64,000 bases of DNA from Eurosta solidaginis (GCF_040869045.1 NC_090319.1:306950998-307014997), one strand, 5' to 3'. Counted from the first letter of the stretch, positions 41,732-53,522 are shown. The notes: generated from the letters alone by a model not told the origin. Numbers and translations are program-made.

Positions 41732-42520
41732 CTATTTTGCACTCACGCGCACCTTGCCAATTCTTATACGTTTCGTTTTCATACTCTTCTGTTTAGTTGA
41801 CGCCAAATTCTTGTTACGCTTGCTCTCAAGTGCTCCCGCTAGCTTAGTCTTAGCTCTCGTCGCCTTCACGTTCTTATTCTTATTCTTAGTATTCGGCAGA
41901 CTACGTGGTGCTTTTGTGACCTTACCACCACCAGCTAAGCGTACTATACTAACATTACGTCGACTTTTTTGAGTTACCGGACGCATAACTTTTGTTACCT
42001 TTGTAACCTTCCCAGCAGCTTTCAAACTCTTTTTCTCCATGGGTTTCTTATTAACCGTCTTTGCGGTGACTGCTTTTGCAGCGATTTCTCGTATGGTGCG
42101 TGGAATTGGTGCGCGAGCTTGGTTGTTCGTGAAAGCTTTGGCCGCCTGAGCAATGGATTCAAAGCTACCGAACACCTGCATAATGCTCTTGTTAACATAT
42201 TGCAAATATTTGAGCGAAGAATAGCAGAGACCGCATTGTGATTTTGTATTGTAGTTGTTGCGTATGAGACTTTCAAGATACAGGAAATTTTTAGCCATAT
42301 TCTCACAATGAGGACACTTAACGGTAGCTGGTTGCGTGCTGCGTATCGAATTCTCTAATGGTATGAGTGCTGGCATTTGCGTTGTTCGTTGGTCGCCGGG
42401 TCCCATTTTTTGGCGTATATTTGTGATCGAATTTTGTGGTACGATGAAATGTGGCTCGATTTCTTCGCCTAAGCCGGCCATTGTTCGCAGCACAGAAATT
42501 TTTGCATTTTTTTCTAACAT
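41732..42520 (-). CDS. Uncharacterised basic protein with a CxxC...CxxC motif, single exon, 262 aa
   Basis: I do not recognise this gene. The first ATG is at 42520; the frame is open four codons further upstream but starts there with TTG. Cys69, Cys72, Cys96 and Cys99 form C-x2-C-x23-C-x2-C (CPHC and CGLC), which suggests a small zinc-binding unit. From about residue 145 the chain is rich in Lys, Arg, Ala, Thr and Val (repeated KVTK; KNKNKNVKATRAKTK), with no membrane segment or signal peptide visible. A nuclear or nucleic acid-binding role is possible but is inference. It lies 2.6 kb upstream of the dynein start on the same strand. No intron, promoter or canonical AATAAA was evident; an ATTAAA lies about 95 bp downstream. 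Unlike the neighbouring transposon relics, the frame has no stop or frameshift. Confidence 0.6.
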   Translation of the reverse strand: MLEKNAKISVLRTMAGLGEEIEPHFIVPQNSITNIRQKMGPGDQRTTQMPALIPLENSIRSTQPATVKCPHCENMAKNFLYLESLIRNNYNTKSQCGLCYSSLKYLQYVNKSIMQVFGSFESIAQAAKAFTNNQARAPIPRTIREIAAKAVTAKTVNKKPMEKKSLKAAGKVTKVTKVMRPVTQKSRRNVSIVRLAGGGKVTKAPRSLPNTKNKNKNVKATRAKTKLAGALESKRNKNLASTKQKSMKTKRIRIGKVRVSAK

Positions 42521-42993
42521 TTTTAACGACAATCAAGACTTAAATTAATTTGAAATGTAAATAATTATTTTGAATATTAAAGCAAACCCAATTTATTTTC
42601 TATATCACGCGCTTCTCAAATAAAGTAGTTGGTGAGATTATTTATTATTATTATTATTATTACTAAAAAATACCCCTTATTATTGTTTATCAATTTTAGT
42701 AGAAAATCGCAAAAGAACACATTGGCGTGAGACACAAGCTTTTAAGAACAAAATAAAGTCAGTCAAAACAAGATCTTGATTAGATAAAGGATCGATAGTG
42801 TGTCGCCACATGACATCAAACATCTTTTCAATTGCAATGCGAAACTAGCACCCGTAACAGACATTTCTCTTTAGTCCAACCCCAATGAAACTGCACATTT
42901 CCTTTGACTTCTGTAAGTGGATATCGATGACATTTTGTGAGTGATCGCACCCATTGGATGAGGTGAGCCATATGTGAAAGAATAATAATAAGA
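42521..42993. other. Upstream of the 262-aa gene, unassigned
   Basis: AT-rich, with a short (ATT)n run at about 42640-42662. The promoter of the 262-codon gene should lie here, but no element can be defended. Confidence 0.5.
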
Positions 42994-44017
42994 ACAAGTA
43001 AGGAAGTCTAAGTTCGTTTGAAACCGAACATTACATACCCAGCTGTACACTTGAAATGCTATTATTGTTTGTTTTTTGTGCTTAATAATGTTACAAGGCT
43101 GCGAAATAATACATATAAATATGGTTTTATTCTGAACTAATTTCTCTTTGAGTTATGGCTCCCGACACGTAGAAAATTGCTTAGTCATAAAAGGGGCGGT
43201 GCCACCCCCATTTTTTAGAATTAGAAGTTTTTCCTATTTATTGTTATAAATCCACTTGGGAAATGAAATACCATTGATATTAAGCTCTTTTTGCAAAGAT
43301 ATAGCTTATTTTATTCGTCCACGCCCCTTTTAAAAATCTTTTATATAAAAGTTGGCATGTTCCTTAAACGATTTCGATAATTTTTCTTCAAAGCATTCCT
43401 TATAGTAAAGGCAACCCCTCTGCCGAATTTTGTTACGACGGGTTTAACGATTTTTGATTAAAAAAAAAATAATAAATGTAAGGCGCGATAACCTCCGAAG
43501 AGATCTAAGGACGAGCTTCTCTTCCAATTTGCGTTACGATTTGTAATATTTACGATTAATAATATTTGTAAAATTGATTTTATCACAAGTAGGCGGTGCC
43601 ACGCCCATTAAAATCTTTTTTTTTCAAATATTTATCAAGAGTCTCAATATCAGTTCACACGTCAAATTTCAACATTCTAGGTGTATTATTTACTGAATAA
43701 TCAGGTTTTTTGTGTTTTCCAAAATGTTATATGTATAAAAAGTGGGCGCGGTTATCATCCGATTTCGCTCATTTTCAATACCAATCTATTTTGGGTCCAG
43801 ATAAGCTCGTGTTCCAAATTTGGTGAAGATATCTCAATATTTACTCAAGTTATCGTGTTAACGGGCAGACGGACAGACGGACGGATGGACATGGCTCAAT
43901 CAAATTTTTTTTCGATACTTATGGTTTTGATATATGGATATCTATATCTATCTCGATTTTTACCTGTACAACCAACCGTTATCCACTTAAAGTATTGTAC
44001 AAGTACAGCTGGGTATA
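42994..44017 (-). mobile_element. Helentron/DINE-like element F (1.0 kb)
   Basis: Minus strand 5' end TATACCCAGCTGTAC (44017); inner mate GTACAGCTGGGTATG near 43040; hairpin GTTCG-GTTTCAAA-CGAAC at about 43013-43030; 3' end CTTCCTTACTTGTTC. GGAC/AGAC microsatellite at 43867-43888. No central array. A SINE fragment is nested at about 43470-43533. Confidence 0.8.
43470..43533 (-). repeat. SINE-like fragment nested in element F
   Basis: Minus strand CGCAAATTGGAAGAGAAGCT through CTTCGGAGGTTATCGCGCC and ACATTTATT matches the 3' end of the SINE-like family. ACGATTT occurs on both sides (43447, 43536), possibly the target duplication. Confidence 0.6.
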
Positions 44018-45254
44018 AAATTTTTTGAGAAATATTTGATTTTTAAATTTTTTTCTTTTATCTACTTATAACAAATTTTTTACCTTGTTTTTCCTCAAGC
44101 TGATAATAATTTAATATTCTTCCTTTACAAAGAAGACATATAAGAAAACGATCATATTTTCGAAGCATTACAATATTTTCGCCATTGTTTTGGCAATACC
44201 CACCGATTTGTAAATAATAGTGAAATCGCAATACATTAGCACTACATAGTTTTATATTTTAATGCATTACTTATTTCCCACAAAAATTTTATAAATTTAG
44301 TATGTATGTGTGTACATAAACTGAAGGAAATGGTGCTAGTAAAATCAACAAATCGGTTCTGTTGTTCTTGACTTAACGGAGATTCGGTGAAATTGATCGA
44401 ATTATGGTTAATTCGACCGAGTTCTTTGTCAAGCGAACAAATTCGTTTCGTCATTTCAACAGAAGAGAAATTGTCGCTCTTAGATTTACAAAATTTTGTA
44501 AAATTTACAGATTCCTGATCAATATAACTGATTTTTCTGTTAACACAACTGTTCTTACAGTTCATTTCAACGTCGATCAACTGCCAATACATGAGCAACT
44601 TTCACTGAGCCACTTGTTAAAAAAAAAATACCCAAAATAAGAAAACCATCAAATCGAAAAAACACACAAAGTGGGAAAACAACAAAAAACTAGTTTTGCC
44701 GTTATCAATACAAAACGAAAAACCCCTTTTTTAATTTACTGTGCAAAAAATTATGAGATACAGGGACACCTATTTATCGGGTACAATTTTGCAACTTCTC
44801 GTCCAAGCGAAAAGCAAAATTGCGCCCTCTTGTTGCAAAAGTTTTGCTTGAACGAACAGGATTTTTCCAAAGTTAGTAACATTTTGTCAAGTTTTTATGA
44901 ATTTTCACTCACGCGAACGAATTTAATAAGATAATAAAAAACATCTTTTTTAATGTTGATGTTTCCTACAACATAAAAGGGTGAGTTGTTTTGGGATCGT
45001 TTCAACTTAAAGTGTTACGAAAATTAAACTTGCCGAATTACATGTAAAGTTACTCCCGTGGTGAATTACCTTGCTGCGATTTGATTCTTTACTTTTCTAT
45101 AACTTACAAGTTCTCTTTTTAAAATGTTACGTCAAACATTTATACTACATGTTTTGTTCGAAACAATCAAGTACGGCAACTACATGCGAGAGAAGAAATT
45201 GAGAATGAACTGAGCTGCAACTGAAAGAATTGAGAATGAGCTTTGTGACTACTA
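44018..45254. other. Unassigned AT-rich DNA
   Basis: Several 60-120 codon frames show no motif. No repeat family recognised. Confidence 0.5.
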
Positions 45255-45600
45255 CCCTGCAAAAATCGCCAGTACTCCATGAATGCATGTATGGAGTACT
45301 CGCTATGAACCAACCGAGTGCTCCAAAATTAACCACAATTCATACAAAAAAATATGGTCCAATTAACATTGCGATGTCCTAGGACTGGACCATATACTCC
45401 AGCTCGGCATTACATCAGAGTAATGCATGGAGTACCCACAGTCCAATAAGCCTCGTGTAGTCATTACAATCGTTAAAAACGAGCAGTGATCGGCTTACAA
45501 TATGTTCGTGTAGAAACATGAGTTGGTCCATTGCTACATTACAGTGGAGTATAATGGTAAGTACTCCAGTGGACCTCATGATCCAACAATTTTTGCAGGG
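45255..45600. mobile_element. 346-bp MITE-like element with CCCTGCAAAAAT ends
   Basis: CCCTGCAAAAAT at 45255-45266 and ATTTTTGCAGGG at 45589-45600 are inverted. Several AGTACTCCA(T/G) words recur inside in both orientations. No clear target duplication. Immediately followed by the SINE copy at 45653. Confidence 0.6.
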
Positions 45601-45652
45601 ATGTAGCAAGCATGCGTATTTATGTACTCACATATTTACGTATTTATATGGC

Positions 45653-45991
45653 GGCCGCCGTGGTGTGATGGTAGCGTGCTCCGCCTACCACACCGAAGAC
45701 CCCTGACAAAGCAACATCAAAATTTTAGAAATAAGCTTTTTCAATTAGAAGAAAAATTTTCTAAGCGGGGTCGCCTCTCGGCAGTGTTCGGCAAGCACTG
45801 CGAGTGTATTTCTGCCATGAAATGCTCTCAATGAAAACTCATATGCCTTGCAGATGCCGTTCGGAGTCGGCATAAAACAAGTAGATCCCGTCCCGCCAAT
45901 TTGTGAGAAAAATTAAAAAGGAGCACGACGCAAATTGGAAGAGAAGTTCGGCCTAAAATCTCTTCAGAGGTTATCGCGCTTTACATTTATT
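45653..45991 (+). mobile_element. SINE-like retroposon, copy 2, with 12-bp target duplication
   Basis: Flanked by TATTTATATGGC at 45641-45652 and 45992-46003. Same body as the copy at 18172: tRNA-like head (GTGGTGTGATGGTAGCGTGC), central GCCGTTCGGAGTCGGCATAA and end TTATCGCGCTTTACATTTAT. Confidence 0.85.
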
Positions 45992-46003
45992 TATTTATAT
46001 GGC

Positions 46004-46789
46004 AACATAAGTACTTTCATTCAAAGCTGTCGCAACAACTTTTTTTGTTCATTTGACTACTAAAACGGTCAATTACCAATAAACGATTTGTGCGCAGTTG
46101 ATTCAACATTTTGTTGCGATGGATAAAAATTGACAGAAATTTCTGCTGAATTGACACGTATTTCGGTTGATTTTACCAGTCTTTTTCTTTCAGTGTAAGC
46201 TATTTACAAAGTAAATGTCAAAATCCTTTTTAAAGCAGGTTAAAACGCTTAAAATCCTATCTCAATGTCAACTTTTCGTACATTCGTATCCGTGTGACAT
46301 AGGCTATCTATACCTTCCACGAACTGACTTTCGATCTGAGAGAAGCTGATTTAAGGAAGGATATCAATAAGGTTTAGCCAAAAAATTGGAGAAATTTTTT
46401 TCATGAATTCATAATACAAAGAAACGTGCTGCTACGATGAGCTGCTCTGTAATTTACGCGCACACATTTGCGAAATGTGGAAATAGCAGTAGGCTTGTAG
46501 ATTTAGTGATATTGGCTTTTTTTGAGGTCCCTAGAGGGTTAAAATATTTCTGAAAATTAATCGCCATCAAATTTAACTAGGGGCTCCTAGGACAACATCT
46601 TTGTATGTGAGTTAAAATTTAAGCACGTACTAAAACTTTATGTAGATTGTCTAAAATAAAATGTAAATTTTCTTGGGGTCTTACTGGTATTATCTGAGAT
46701 GGCGAATCATTTTCTGGAACATTTTAATACTATACCAATTTTCAAAATATTATTTAACTTTAAAGAGATGACCCAAGTACATACCCCAT
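46004..46789. other. Unassigned DNA
   Basis: Nothing recognised. Confidence 0.5.
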
Positions 46790-47260
46790 TAGGTACTTAC
46801 TTAATTGGCGCTTAACCGTTTGAACGGTTAAGGCGTCCAAAAAGGCACACCAGGCGCTTTTTCTCAGAGTTAACTAGCGCCAATTGGTCGCTCCTAGGGA
46901 GCTGAAATCGTTTTTCATCTGGTCTTTCCAGCAGAGTGGAGGCCACCCTCTTCCTCTGCTTCCGTAGGCGGGTTTCGATAAAAACACCTTCTTTCACCAT
47001 CTTTCATTCGCATAATATGGCCTAGCCAGCGTAGCCACTGCGCTTTAATTCGCTGGACTATAATGATGTCTGCGTGAAACTCGAACAGATTATTATTGAA
47101 TTTTCTTAGATACTCGCCTTCGCCAACGCATAGAGGTCCGTAAATCTTTCGAATAACTTTTCTCTCGAACACTCCCAGAGCCGCTTCATCTGGTGTTGGT
47201 ATGGTCCATGCATCTGCACCATATACCAGAACGCGTACGTTCGCCGAGAGAGGACTTTAC
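46790..47260 (-). pseudogene. Non-LTR retrotransposon 3' fragment P1 (end of RT, (TAAG)n tail)
   Basis: Minus strand reads VLVYGADAWTIP, then FERKVIRKIYGPLCVGEGEY, then AQWLRWLGHIMRMKDGER, the C-terminal part of a reverse transcriptase polyprotein. It ends GGTTAAGCGCCAATTAAGTA with a short (TAAG)n tail, so it is a 5'-truncated insertion. Same family as 51745-52150. Confidence 0.75.
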
Positions 47261-48149
47261 TTTTCATATCTCATGAGAAGTAAAATACTCGCCCGTTTGT
47301 CAGCACAACTTATCGAACTTTTGTTATTCTCCACGTTTGCCAGCGTGTGGTACACTTCATATTCGGTAGCGTGACAATATTGCATGGGTCTTAATATTTA
47401 ATAAAGTGTAAGTGCTTCTTAAATAGTTAAAAACTGCTTTATGTGTGCCTGGTAGCTGTTAAATTTCTTGCTATGATTCGTTAAGCAAATTGAGTTGATA
47501 ATGGAATTTGAACTTAACTTACATGTATGTATGTTTTTAGTTTGAAATTTTCATAGAGAGTTTCATTGGCCTAAGGATGTCTCTTATATGTTTTTCAATA
47601 TGCATATCTATAGGCTACCTGCGTTTACGATCTTACTAAGAAGAACAAAAGCTCGTATAAGAACTTATTCTATTACAAACTAGGGAGACTTATTCATAAA
47701 ATCAAATTTATAATGATGCCGAGAGCCACGATTGCTAGGAGCTCATAATTGCAGGGGGGTTTCGTCTATGCACACCATATGAAACCGCTTCCTTCTTAGA
47801 TCTGCTGATCTGGAATAAGGCAGTAGAGATTGCAAGCCGTTGGTCTCAACGAAAACTTGCACGTCTCAAATTCCCATGGAAGAATGACACGCTGAATATT
47901 GAAATGTTCGCGTGAAAGACTAGCATATTTCAATTCTGTTTGTCTCCATGGGACAGACGAAGTAAAACCAAACAGGGATGGTCCTTTGATTTTGCAAATT
48001 TTCACTTTGTATATACATTTAAGAATGAACAATATCCCTGCCAATATCGATGTTATATCTTCGATGGATTTTCTTAAATAAAAGCGGGTTTCGCTTTTTA
48101 AAATCAAGCGACATGGCAATTTTCATCTCAACATATAAAAGGACTTACT
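47261..48149. other. Unassigned DNA
   Basis: Nothing recognised; AT-rich with short frames. Confidence 0.5.
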
Positions 48150-48380
48150 CATTTTCAAAATTTTTATAAATTGTCGATATCGAAAATGAGAGCATGGATA
48201 TGGCCAATTTTTAATATCGACATATTGTGTGTCCAAATAAGCTCGTGTATCAGATTTGCTAAAGATATCGTGTTAATGAATGGAAAGACGAATAGATGGA
48301 TATAAAAAGTCGGCGTGGCTTACAGACCACTTTCACAGAAAAAGGGAGTAGTTGATTTTTGTCCAACGTTTGCTTTTAAA
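48150..48380 (-). repeat. Diverged Helentron/DINE-like fragment
   Basis: Contains GTCGATATCGAAAATGAGAG, AAATAAGCTCGTGTATCAG and ATCGTGTTAATG, in the same order as the 5' half of elements A, E and F. No ends preserved. Confidence 0.5.
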
Positions 48381-48401
48381 AGTATAGTAGGAGACTCACT
48401 A

Positions 48402-48945
48402 ATTACCTGATTCCCTATCTGCGCTTCGAGGGAGATCTTAAGGTCACAATAGAGGTGGACGGTTGGCGCAAGGGTGCGCAAATGGCGGACGAGGCGATAC
48501 ATGTGTACACAGATGGATCCAAAGTAGTGGAAGGAGTAGGGTCTGCGGTATACTCTGCTGATCCGGAAATAAGCAGATCCTACAGGCTGCCGGATTACTG
48601 CAGCGTTTTCCAAGCGGAAATATTAACTGTAACCAAAGCAGTAGAAACTCTGGAAGAGAATGGCTTAAGCTGCAACCGTGTTAACTTTTATATTGACAGT
48701 CAAGCGGCAATTAAGGCAATAATCTCGCATAGCACAGCATCTAAATGCGTGTTAGAGTTTAAGCAGTCACTGAAGAGAATCGGGACAGGGAGAAGAATAT
48801 ATCTATATTGGGTCCCAGGGCATAGGGGAATTGATGGGAATGAAAAAGTGGACGAACTAGCTAAAAAGTTGGTCAGTGACAGCAGACATAGGAAGTGCAG
48901 GTTGGAGGAGGAAACGTTTATGTGCTCGTGCCCTGCACGAAAAGC
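48402..48945 (+). pseudogene. 5'-truncated RNase H fragment of the 53.5-kb non-LTR family
   Basis: Begins abruptly at ACCTGATTCCCTATCTGCGC, which matches 57492 onwards at about 93-95 percent by eye. All expected RNase H motifs are present: HVYTDGSK (Asp), FQAEIL (Glu), YIDSQAAIKAI (Asp) and YWVPGHRGIDGNEK with the final Asp. Codons then jump from LAKK to LVSDS, a 256-bp deletion relative to 57957-58212. The frame continues into unrelated sequence after 48945. Confidence 0.85.
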
Positions 48946-49330
48946 TCAAGAGCTTCTCAACATTCAACTAAATCGCAGCAATACAAAACTAGCTCGCGAG
49001 CTTTACGAGTCTCTCTCGCTCGTGTACGAGAAGAAATCATGAGATCTACAAAATTTATTTCTAGTCATAAGTTCCTTCCCCTCGCGAACTTTCATCGCTT
49101 TATTAGTAAATGATAGAGCTTACGATTTCTTTTCGAACAATAGCAAGAGTTTCGAGACTCTCGACATTCAGTTTAGTCGCTGTATTAGCCGACCTGCATT
49201 GCTGCGATTAAACTGAGTGTCGAGAATCTCGCGTGCCTTATGTGTATTTTGAGATTCGAGAATCTCGCGACCAGTCGATACGCGCTACAAATTTCTTCTC
49301 GAACAAATTTTAAAAATCTGGAGTTGCTGC
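48946..49330. repeat. Palindrome-rich segment with TCTCG repeats
   Basis: Inverted arms TTCGAGACTCTCGACATTCA (from about 49151) and TGAGTGTCGAGAATCTCG (to about 49231) enclose a loop of about 22 bp. Related TCTCGAA/GAGAAGAAAT words recur at 49020, 49127, 49255 and 49294. No coding potential; possibly a foldback element. Confidence 0.5.
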
Positions 49331-49350
49331 TGCGAATACTCCCATATTTT

Positions 49351-51457
49351 TATACTCAGTTGAGCAGAGCTCGCAGAGTATATTAACTTTGATTGGATAA
49401 CGGTTGGTTGTACAGGTATAAAGGAATCGAGATAGATATAGACTTCCATATATCAAAATCATAAGGATCGAAAAAAAATTTGATTGAGCCATGTCCGTCC
49501 GTCCGTTAACACGATAACTTGAGTACATTTTGAGGTATCTTGATGAAATTTGGTATGCAGGTTCCTGAGCACTCATCTCAGATCGCTGTTTAAAATGAAT
49601 GATATCGGACTATAACCACGCCCACTTTTTCGATATCGAAAATTTCGAAAACCGAAAAAGTGCGATAATTCATTACCAAAGACGGATAAAGCGATGAAAC
49701 TTGGTAGGTGAGTTGAACTTATGACGCAGCTGTAATTTCGCATTTGCAAGCTGTAATTTTGCAGTCGTTGGAGATATCATGATGAAATTTGGCAGGAACG
49801 TTACTCCTATTACTATATGTATGCCTAATAAAAATTAGCAAAATCAGAGAACGACCACGTCCATTGTAAAAAAATTTTTTTTTTAAAGTCAAATTTTAAC
49901 AAAAAATTTAATATCTTTACAGTGTATAAGTAAAGTATGTCAAGATTTAACTGCAGTAATGATATGGTGCAACAAAATACAAAAATAAAAGAAAACTTCA
50001 AAATGGGCGTGGCTCCGCCATTTTTCATTTAATTTGTATAGGATAATTTTAATGCCATAAGTAGAACAAAAATTTACCAATCCTTGTGAAATTTGGTAAG
50101 GACTTAGATTCTTGGACGATACAATATTTCTATGAAAAACACGATAACTTAAGCAAAAATCGATATATCTTTACTAAACTCCGTTCACGTACTTATCTGA
50201 ATTCACTTTGTATTGGTGTAAAAAATGGCCGAAATCCGACTATGACCACGCCCACTTTTTCGATATCGAAAATTACGAAAAATGAAAAAAATGCCATAAT
50301 TCTATACCAAATACGAAAAAAGGGATGAAACATGGTAATTGGATTGGTTTATTGACGTAAAATATAAATTTAGAAAAAAATTTTGTAAAATGGGTGTGAC
50401 ACCTACCATATTAAGTAGAAGAAAATGAAAAAGTTCTGCAGGGCGAAATAAAAAACCCTTGAAATCTTGGCGGATATTACATAAATAAATAAATTAGCGG
50501 TATCAGACAGATGAAGTTCTGGGTCACCCTGGTCCACATTTTGGTCGATATCTGGAAAACGCCTTCACATATACAACTACCACCACTCCCTTTTAAAACT
50601 CTCAATAATACCTTTAATTTGATACCCATATCGCACAAACACCTTCTAGAGTCACCCGTGGTCCACCTTTATGACGATATCTCGAAAAGGTGAACACCTT
50701 TAGAACTAAGACCCACTCCCTTTTAAAAAGACTCATTAACACCTTTCATTTGATACCCATATCGTACAAACAAAGTCTAGAGTCCCCCTGGTCCACCTTT
50801 ATGGCGATATCTCGAAAAGGCGTCCACCCATAGAGCTAAGCCCCACGCCCTTTTAAAATACTCATTAACACCTTTCGTTTGATACCCATATTGAACAAAC
50901 GCATTCTAGAGTCACCCCTGGTCCATCTTTATGGCGATATCTCGAAAAGGCGTCCACCTATAGAACTAAGGCCCAATCCCTTTTAAAATACTCATTAACC
51001 CCTTTCATTTAATAAGCTTTTAAAATACTAAATACTCATTAACACCTTTCGTTTGATACCCATATTGTGCAAACGCATTCTAGAGTCACCCCTGGTCCAT
51101 CTTTATGGCGATATCTCGAAAAGGCGTCCACCTATAGAACTAAGGCCCACTCCCTTTTAAAATACTCATGAACCCCTTTCATTTGATACCCATATCGTAC
51201 AAACAAATTCTAGAGTCAGCCCTGGTCCACCTTTATGGCGATATCCATAAATGGCGTCCACCTATAGAACTATGGCCTACTCCCTCATAAAATACTCTTT
51301 AATACCTTTCATTTGATATACATGTCATACAAACACATTCCAGGGTTACCCTCGGTTCCTTTTCCTACATAGTTATTTTCCCTTATGTTGTCACCATAGC
51401 CCTCAACTGAGTGTGTAATGTTCGGTTACACCCGAACTTAACCTTCCTTACTTGTTC
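49351..51457 (+). mobile_element. Helentron/DINE-like element B (2.1 kb)
   Basis: 5' end TATACTCAGTTGAGCAGAGC; GTCC microsatellite at about 49494-49506; GTGGTCATAG-type and GATATCGAAAA blocks as in A; 130-bp array; inner mate CTCAACTGAGTGTG near 51404; hairpin GTTCGG-TTACAC-CCGAAC; 3' end CCTTCCTTACTTGTTC. Non-coding. Opposite orientation to A. Confidence 0.85.
50515..51350 (+). repeat. 130-bp tandem array of element B
   Basis: Six to seven diverged units of the same monomer as in element A (GGTCCACCTTTATGGCGATA, TTTGATACCCATATCGTACA), one interrupted near 51005. Confidence 0.9.
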
Positions 51458-51464
51458 ACTTTTA

Positions 51465-51665
51465 AAAGTTTTCGATATCGAAAACGTGAGCGCCGTTATT
51501 GTCGGACCTCCCGTGATTTTGAAGTCTGTGTCCAGATTAACCTGTGTACCAAATTCGGGACAGATATTTAAAATTTTGGCCAAGTTAATAATGGACGGAC
51601 GGTCGTGCATGGCTTAAGCAAAATCCTTCTTGATGCTAATAATTTTGGTATCTGAAAGCTACGGA
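51465..51665 (-). repeat. Diverged Helentron/DINE-like fragment beside element B
   Basis: TTTTCGATATCGAAAACGTG, TGTCGGACCTCC, AATGGACGGACGG and ATGGCTTAAGCAAAATCC follow the order of the 5' half of the family. Older than B. Confidence 0.55.
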
Positions 51666-51744
51666 TCATTATTGCCAATAAATGCTACTTCGGGCTAGGT
51701 AGACAAACTTAAGTTGTGGTCTACAAGTAACTTATTATACCGTC

Positions 51745-52150
51745 CTGCTATATGACGTAGAAGCATGAACCTTGTCAACATCAGATGAAGTGACTCTGGA
51801 AGTGTTCGAGAGAAAACCTCTTCGAAAGACTTACGGACCTCTATGCGTTGGCGATGGCGAGATTCGAAGAAGGTTTAATGATGAGCTGTTCGAGCTTTAC
51901 ACAGACACCAACATATTACAGCGAGCTAAAACGCAATGTTACGCTGGCTAAGCCATGTTATACGAATGAAAGATGACGCTCCGGCTTAGAAAATACTTTT
52001 ATCGGAACCCGCCTGGGGGAGCAGAGGAAGAGGGGGACCCCACTGCGCTGGAGGCACCAGGTGGAAACCCAGTGAAAAAGCGACTGGCGGGCCTTGTTGG
52101 ACGGCCATAACTGTTTAAACGGTTAAGCGTCAATTAAATAAGTAAGTAAG
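51745..52150 (+). pseudogene. Non-LTR retrotransposon 3' fragment P2
   Basis: Plus strand carries VFERKPLRKTYGPLCVGDGE and YFYRNPPGGAEEEGDP with stops and frameshifts, then AAACGGTTAAGCGTCAATTA and (TAAG)n. Same family and same 3' end as the fragment at 46790-47260. Confidence 0.75.
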
Positions 52151-53124
52151 AAAGTCTCTACCTATCTCATTTCCTTTATACCATTATATCGCACCGTGAT
52201 GCGTATAGAGTCTAGACGAAAATCAGAAATAGGCCAATTATTGGCGTCAACATTTCAGTAAGATTCTTACAGCATTCCAAGCCATATTTAACAGTAATTA
52301 CCGCTGTGCGACAGGGCATTGTACAATAGTACCACATGCAGCGCGTATCAACAAAATCAAAGCACAAAAACGCCCACAGTAACCTTGACACGTTGAACAC
52401 TTAGAATTTTGATTTATGCTTGACCTATCGGAAATAATGAAATTGAGTACCTCCTACTAATTGAGCTCTTGGCATACCTGACATTCGAAAAACATAAGAA
52501 AAGAAAACGCAAATTACCAACGTTCGCTTGCAACTCTTACTGCCAAACGGTCAAAAGAGCTTTACTAAACCAACGAAAGTAGGTTAAAACTTACTCGATG
52601 AACTTTTCGATGAGTCAATTATTCACGAAGAAAAAATTTCAGAAAGAAGTTAAAGTTTCATGACGTTCATGTCAGCAGTATATCAAAGTATTTGGTTGAT
52701 TTACCACATCAACAAGTATGAAGCGAAATAGAAGAGCCTGTAGTTAAGAACTAGATATTTCTGCATGAAGTGGTAAGGTTGAGATGGTAAGACCATAAGG
52801 ACCTCAAATACACTGAATTCTCTCCTGGAAGTAGATCGAGTGGTTTTTGGGAAAAGTGATTGTTCAACATCGTCTACACCAAAAATGACCTTTGTAATGA
52901 AGACTCTGCTCAAAGAACTCCAAAGTTATATATACCAATATGAAACATTTAGGCCATTTAGGTTTAGCCGTAAAGTATGGCTGAGCTGGTCAAAATTATG
53001 ACAACAGAGGGCAAGTAGAAGAACGAAGTTCACAAACTCATAAAGCCTAAATACAGGTGCTAAAATATCGTAGACTTAAGGTAGTGAGTTTTTTAAATAC
53101 CAGTCCCTGTCCACTCTTGACATT
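52151..53124. other. Unassigned DNA
   Basis: Nothing recognised. Confidence 0.5.
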
Positions 53125-53522
53125 GCTAACAGGTAAAAGTGGTGGGATTCAAGAGGTTGATAAGCGTTACACAAAGCTTTATAGCTTTATAACTTCAGAG
53201 CTTCCGCAACCCAATTGTCAACCTCACCTGCGCGAGTAGAATCCTGTAACAAATATGAATGCATAATACATATATTTAGCAGGCGTGACTCTGATTATCC
53301 CAAGTTCCTCACGGGACTTGGGCGTGGGGGCCGGGTCAGTCAAGAAGCTTTTATGTGGACATATAATATTTCCGAGATGGTCGTACTAGTATCTTAAAGG
53401 TTCTTTATTAAAGGAACGTACCAGATCTATATCCGGCAAAGGAGCTTCAACATCTATAACACTCCCAAAAACCTTCGGGGAGTGTCCTTATCATTAATAC
53501 AACAACAACAGCAACAACAGGA
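53125..53522 (+). mobile_element. Copy X5 of the (CAA)n-tailed repeat
   Basis: Carries CAACCCAATTGTCAACCTCACC, TATATCCGGCAAAGG and AACACTCCC..CTTCGGGGAGTG, and ends TAATACAACAACAACAGCAA. It has the best preserved tail of the five copies and lies just before the large non-LTR element. Confidence 0.7.

Noticed and set aside
45653..45735. tRNA gene at the head of the SINE-like copy
   Set aside because: It resembles a tRNA promoter region but cannot be folded convincingly into a cloverleaf, and it belongs to a dispersed retroposon with target duplication.
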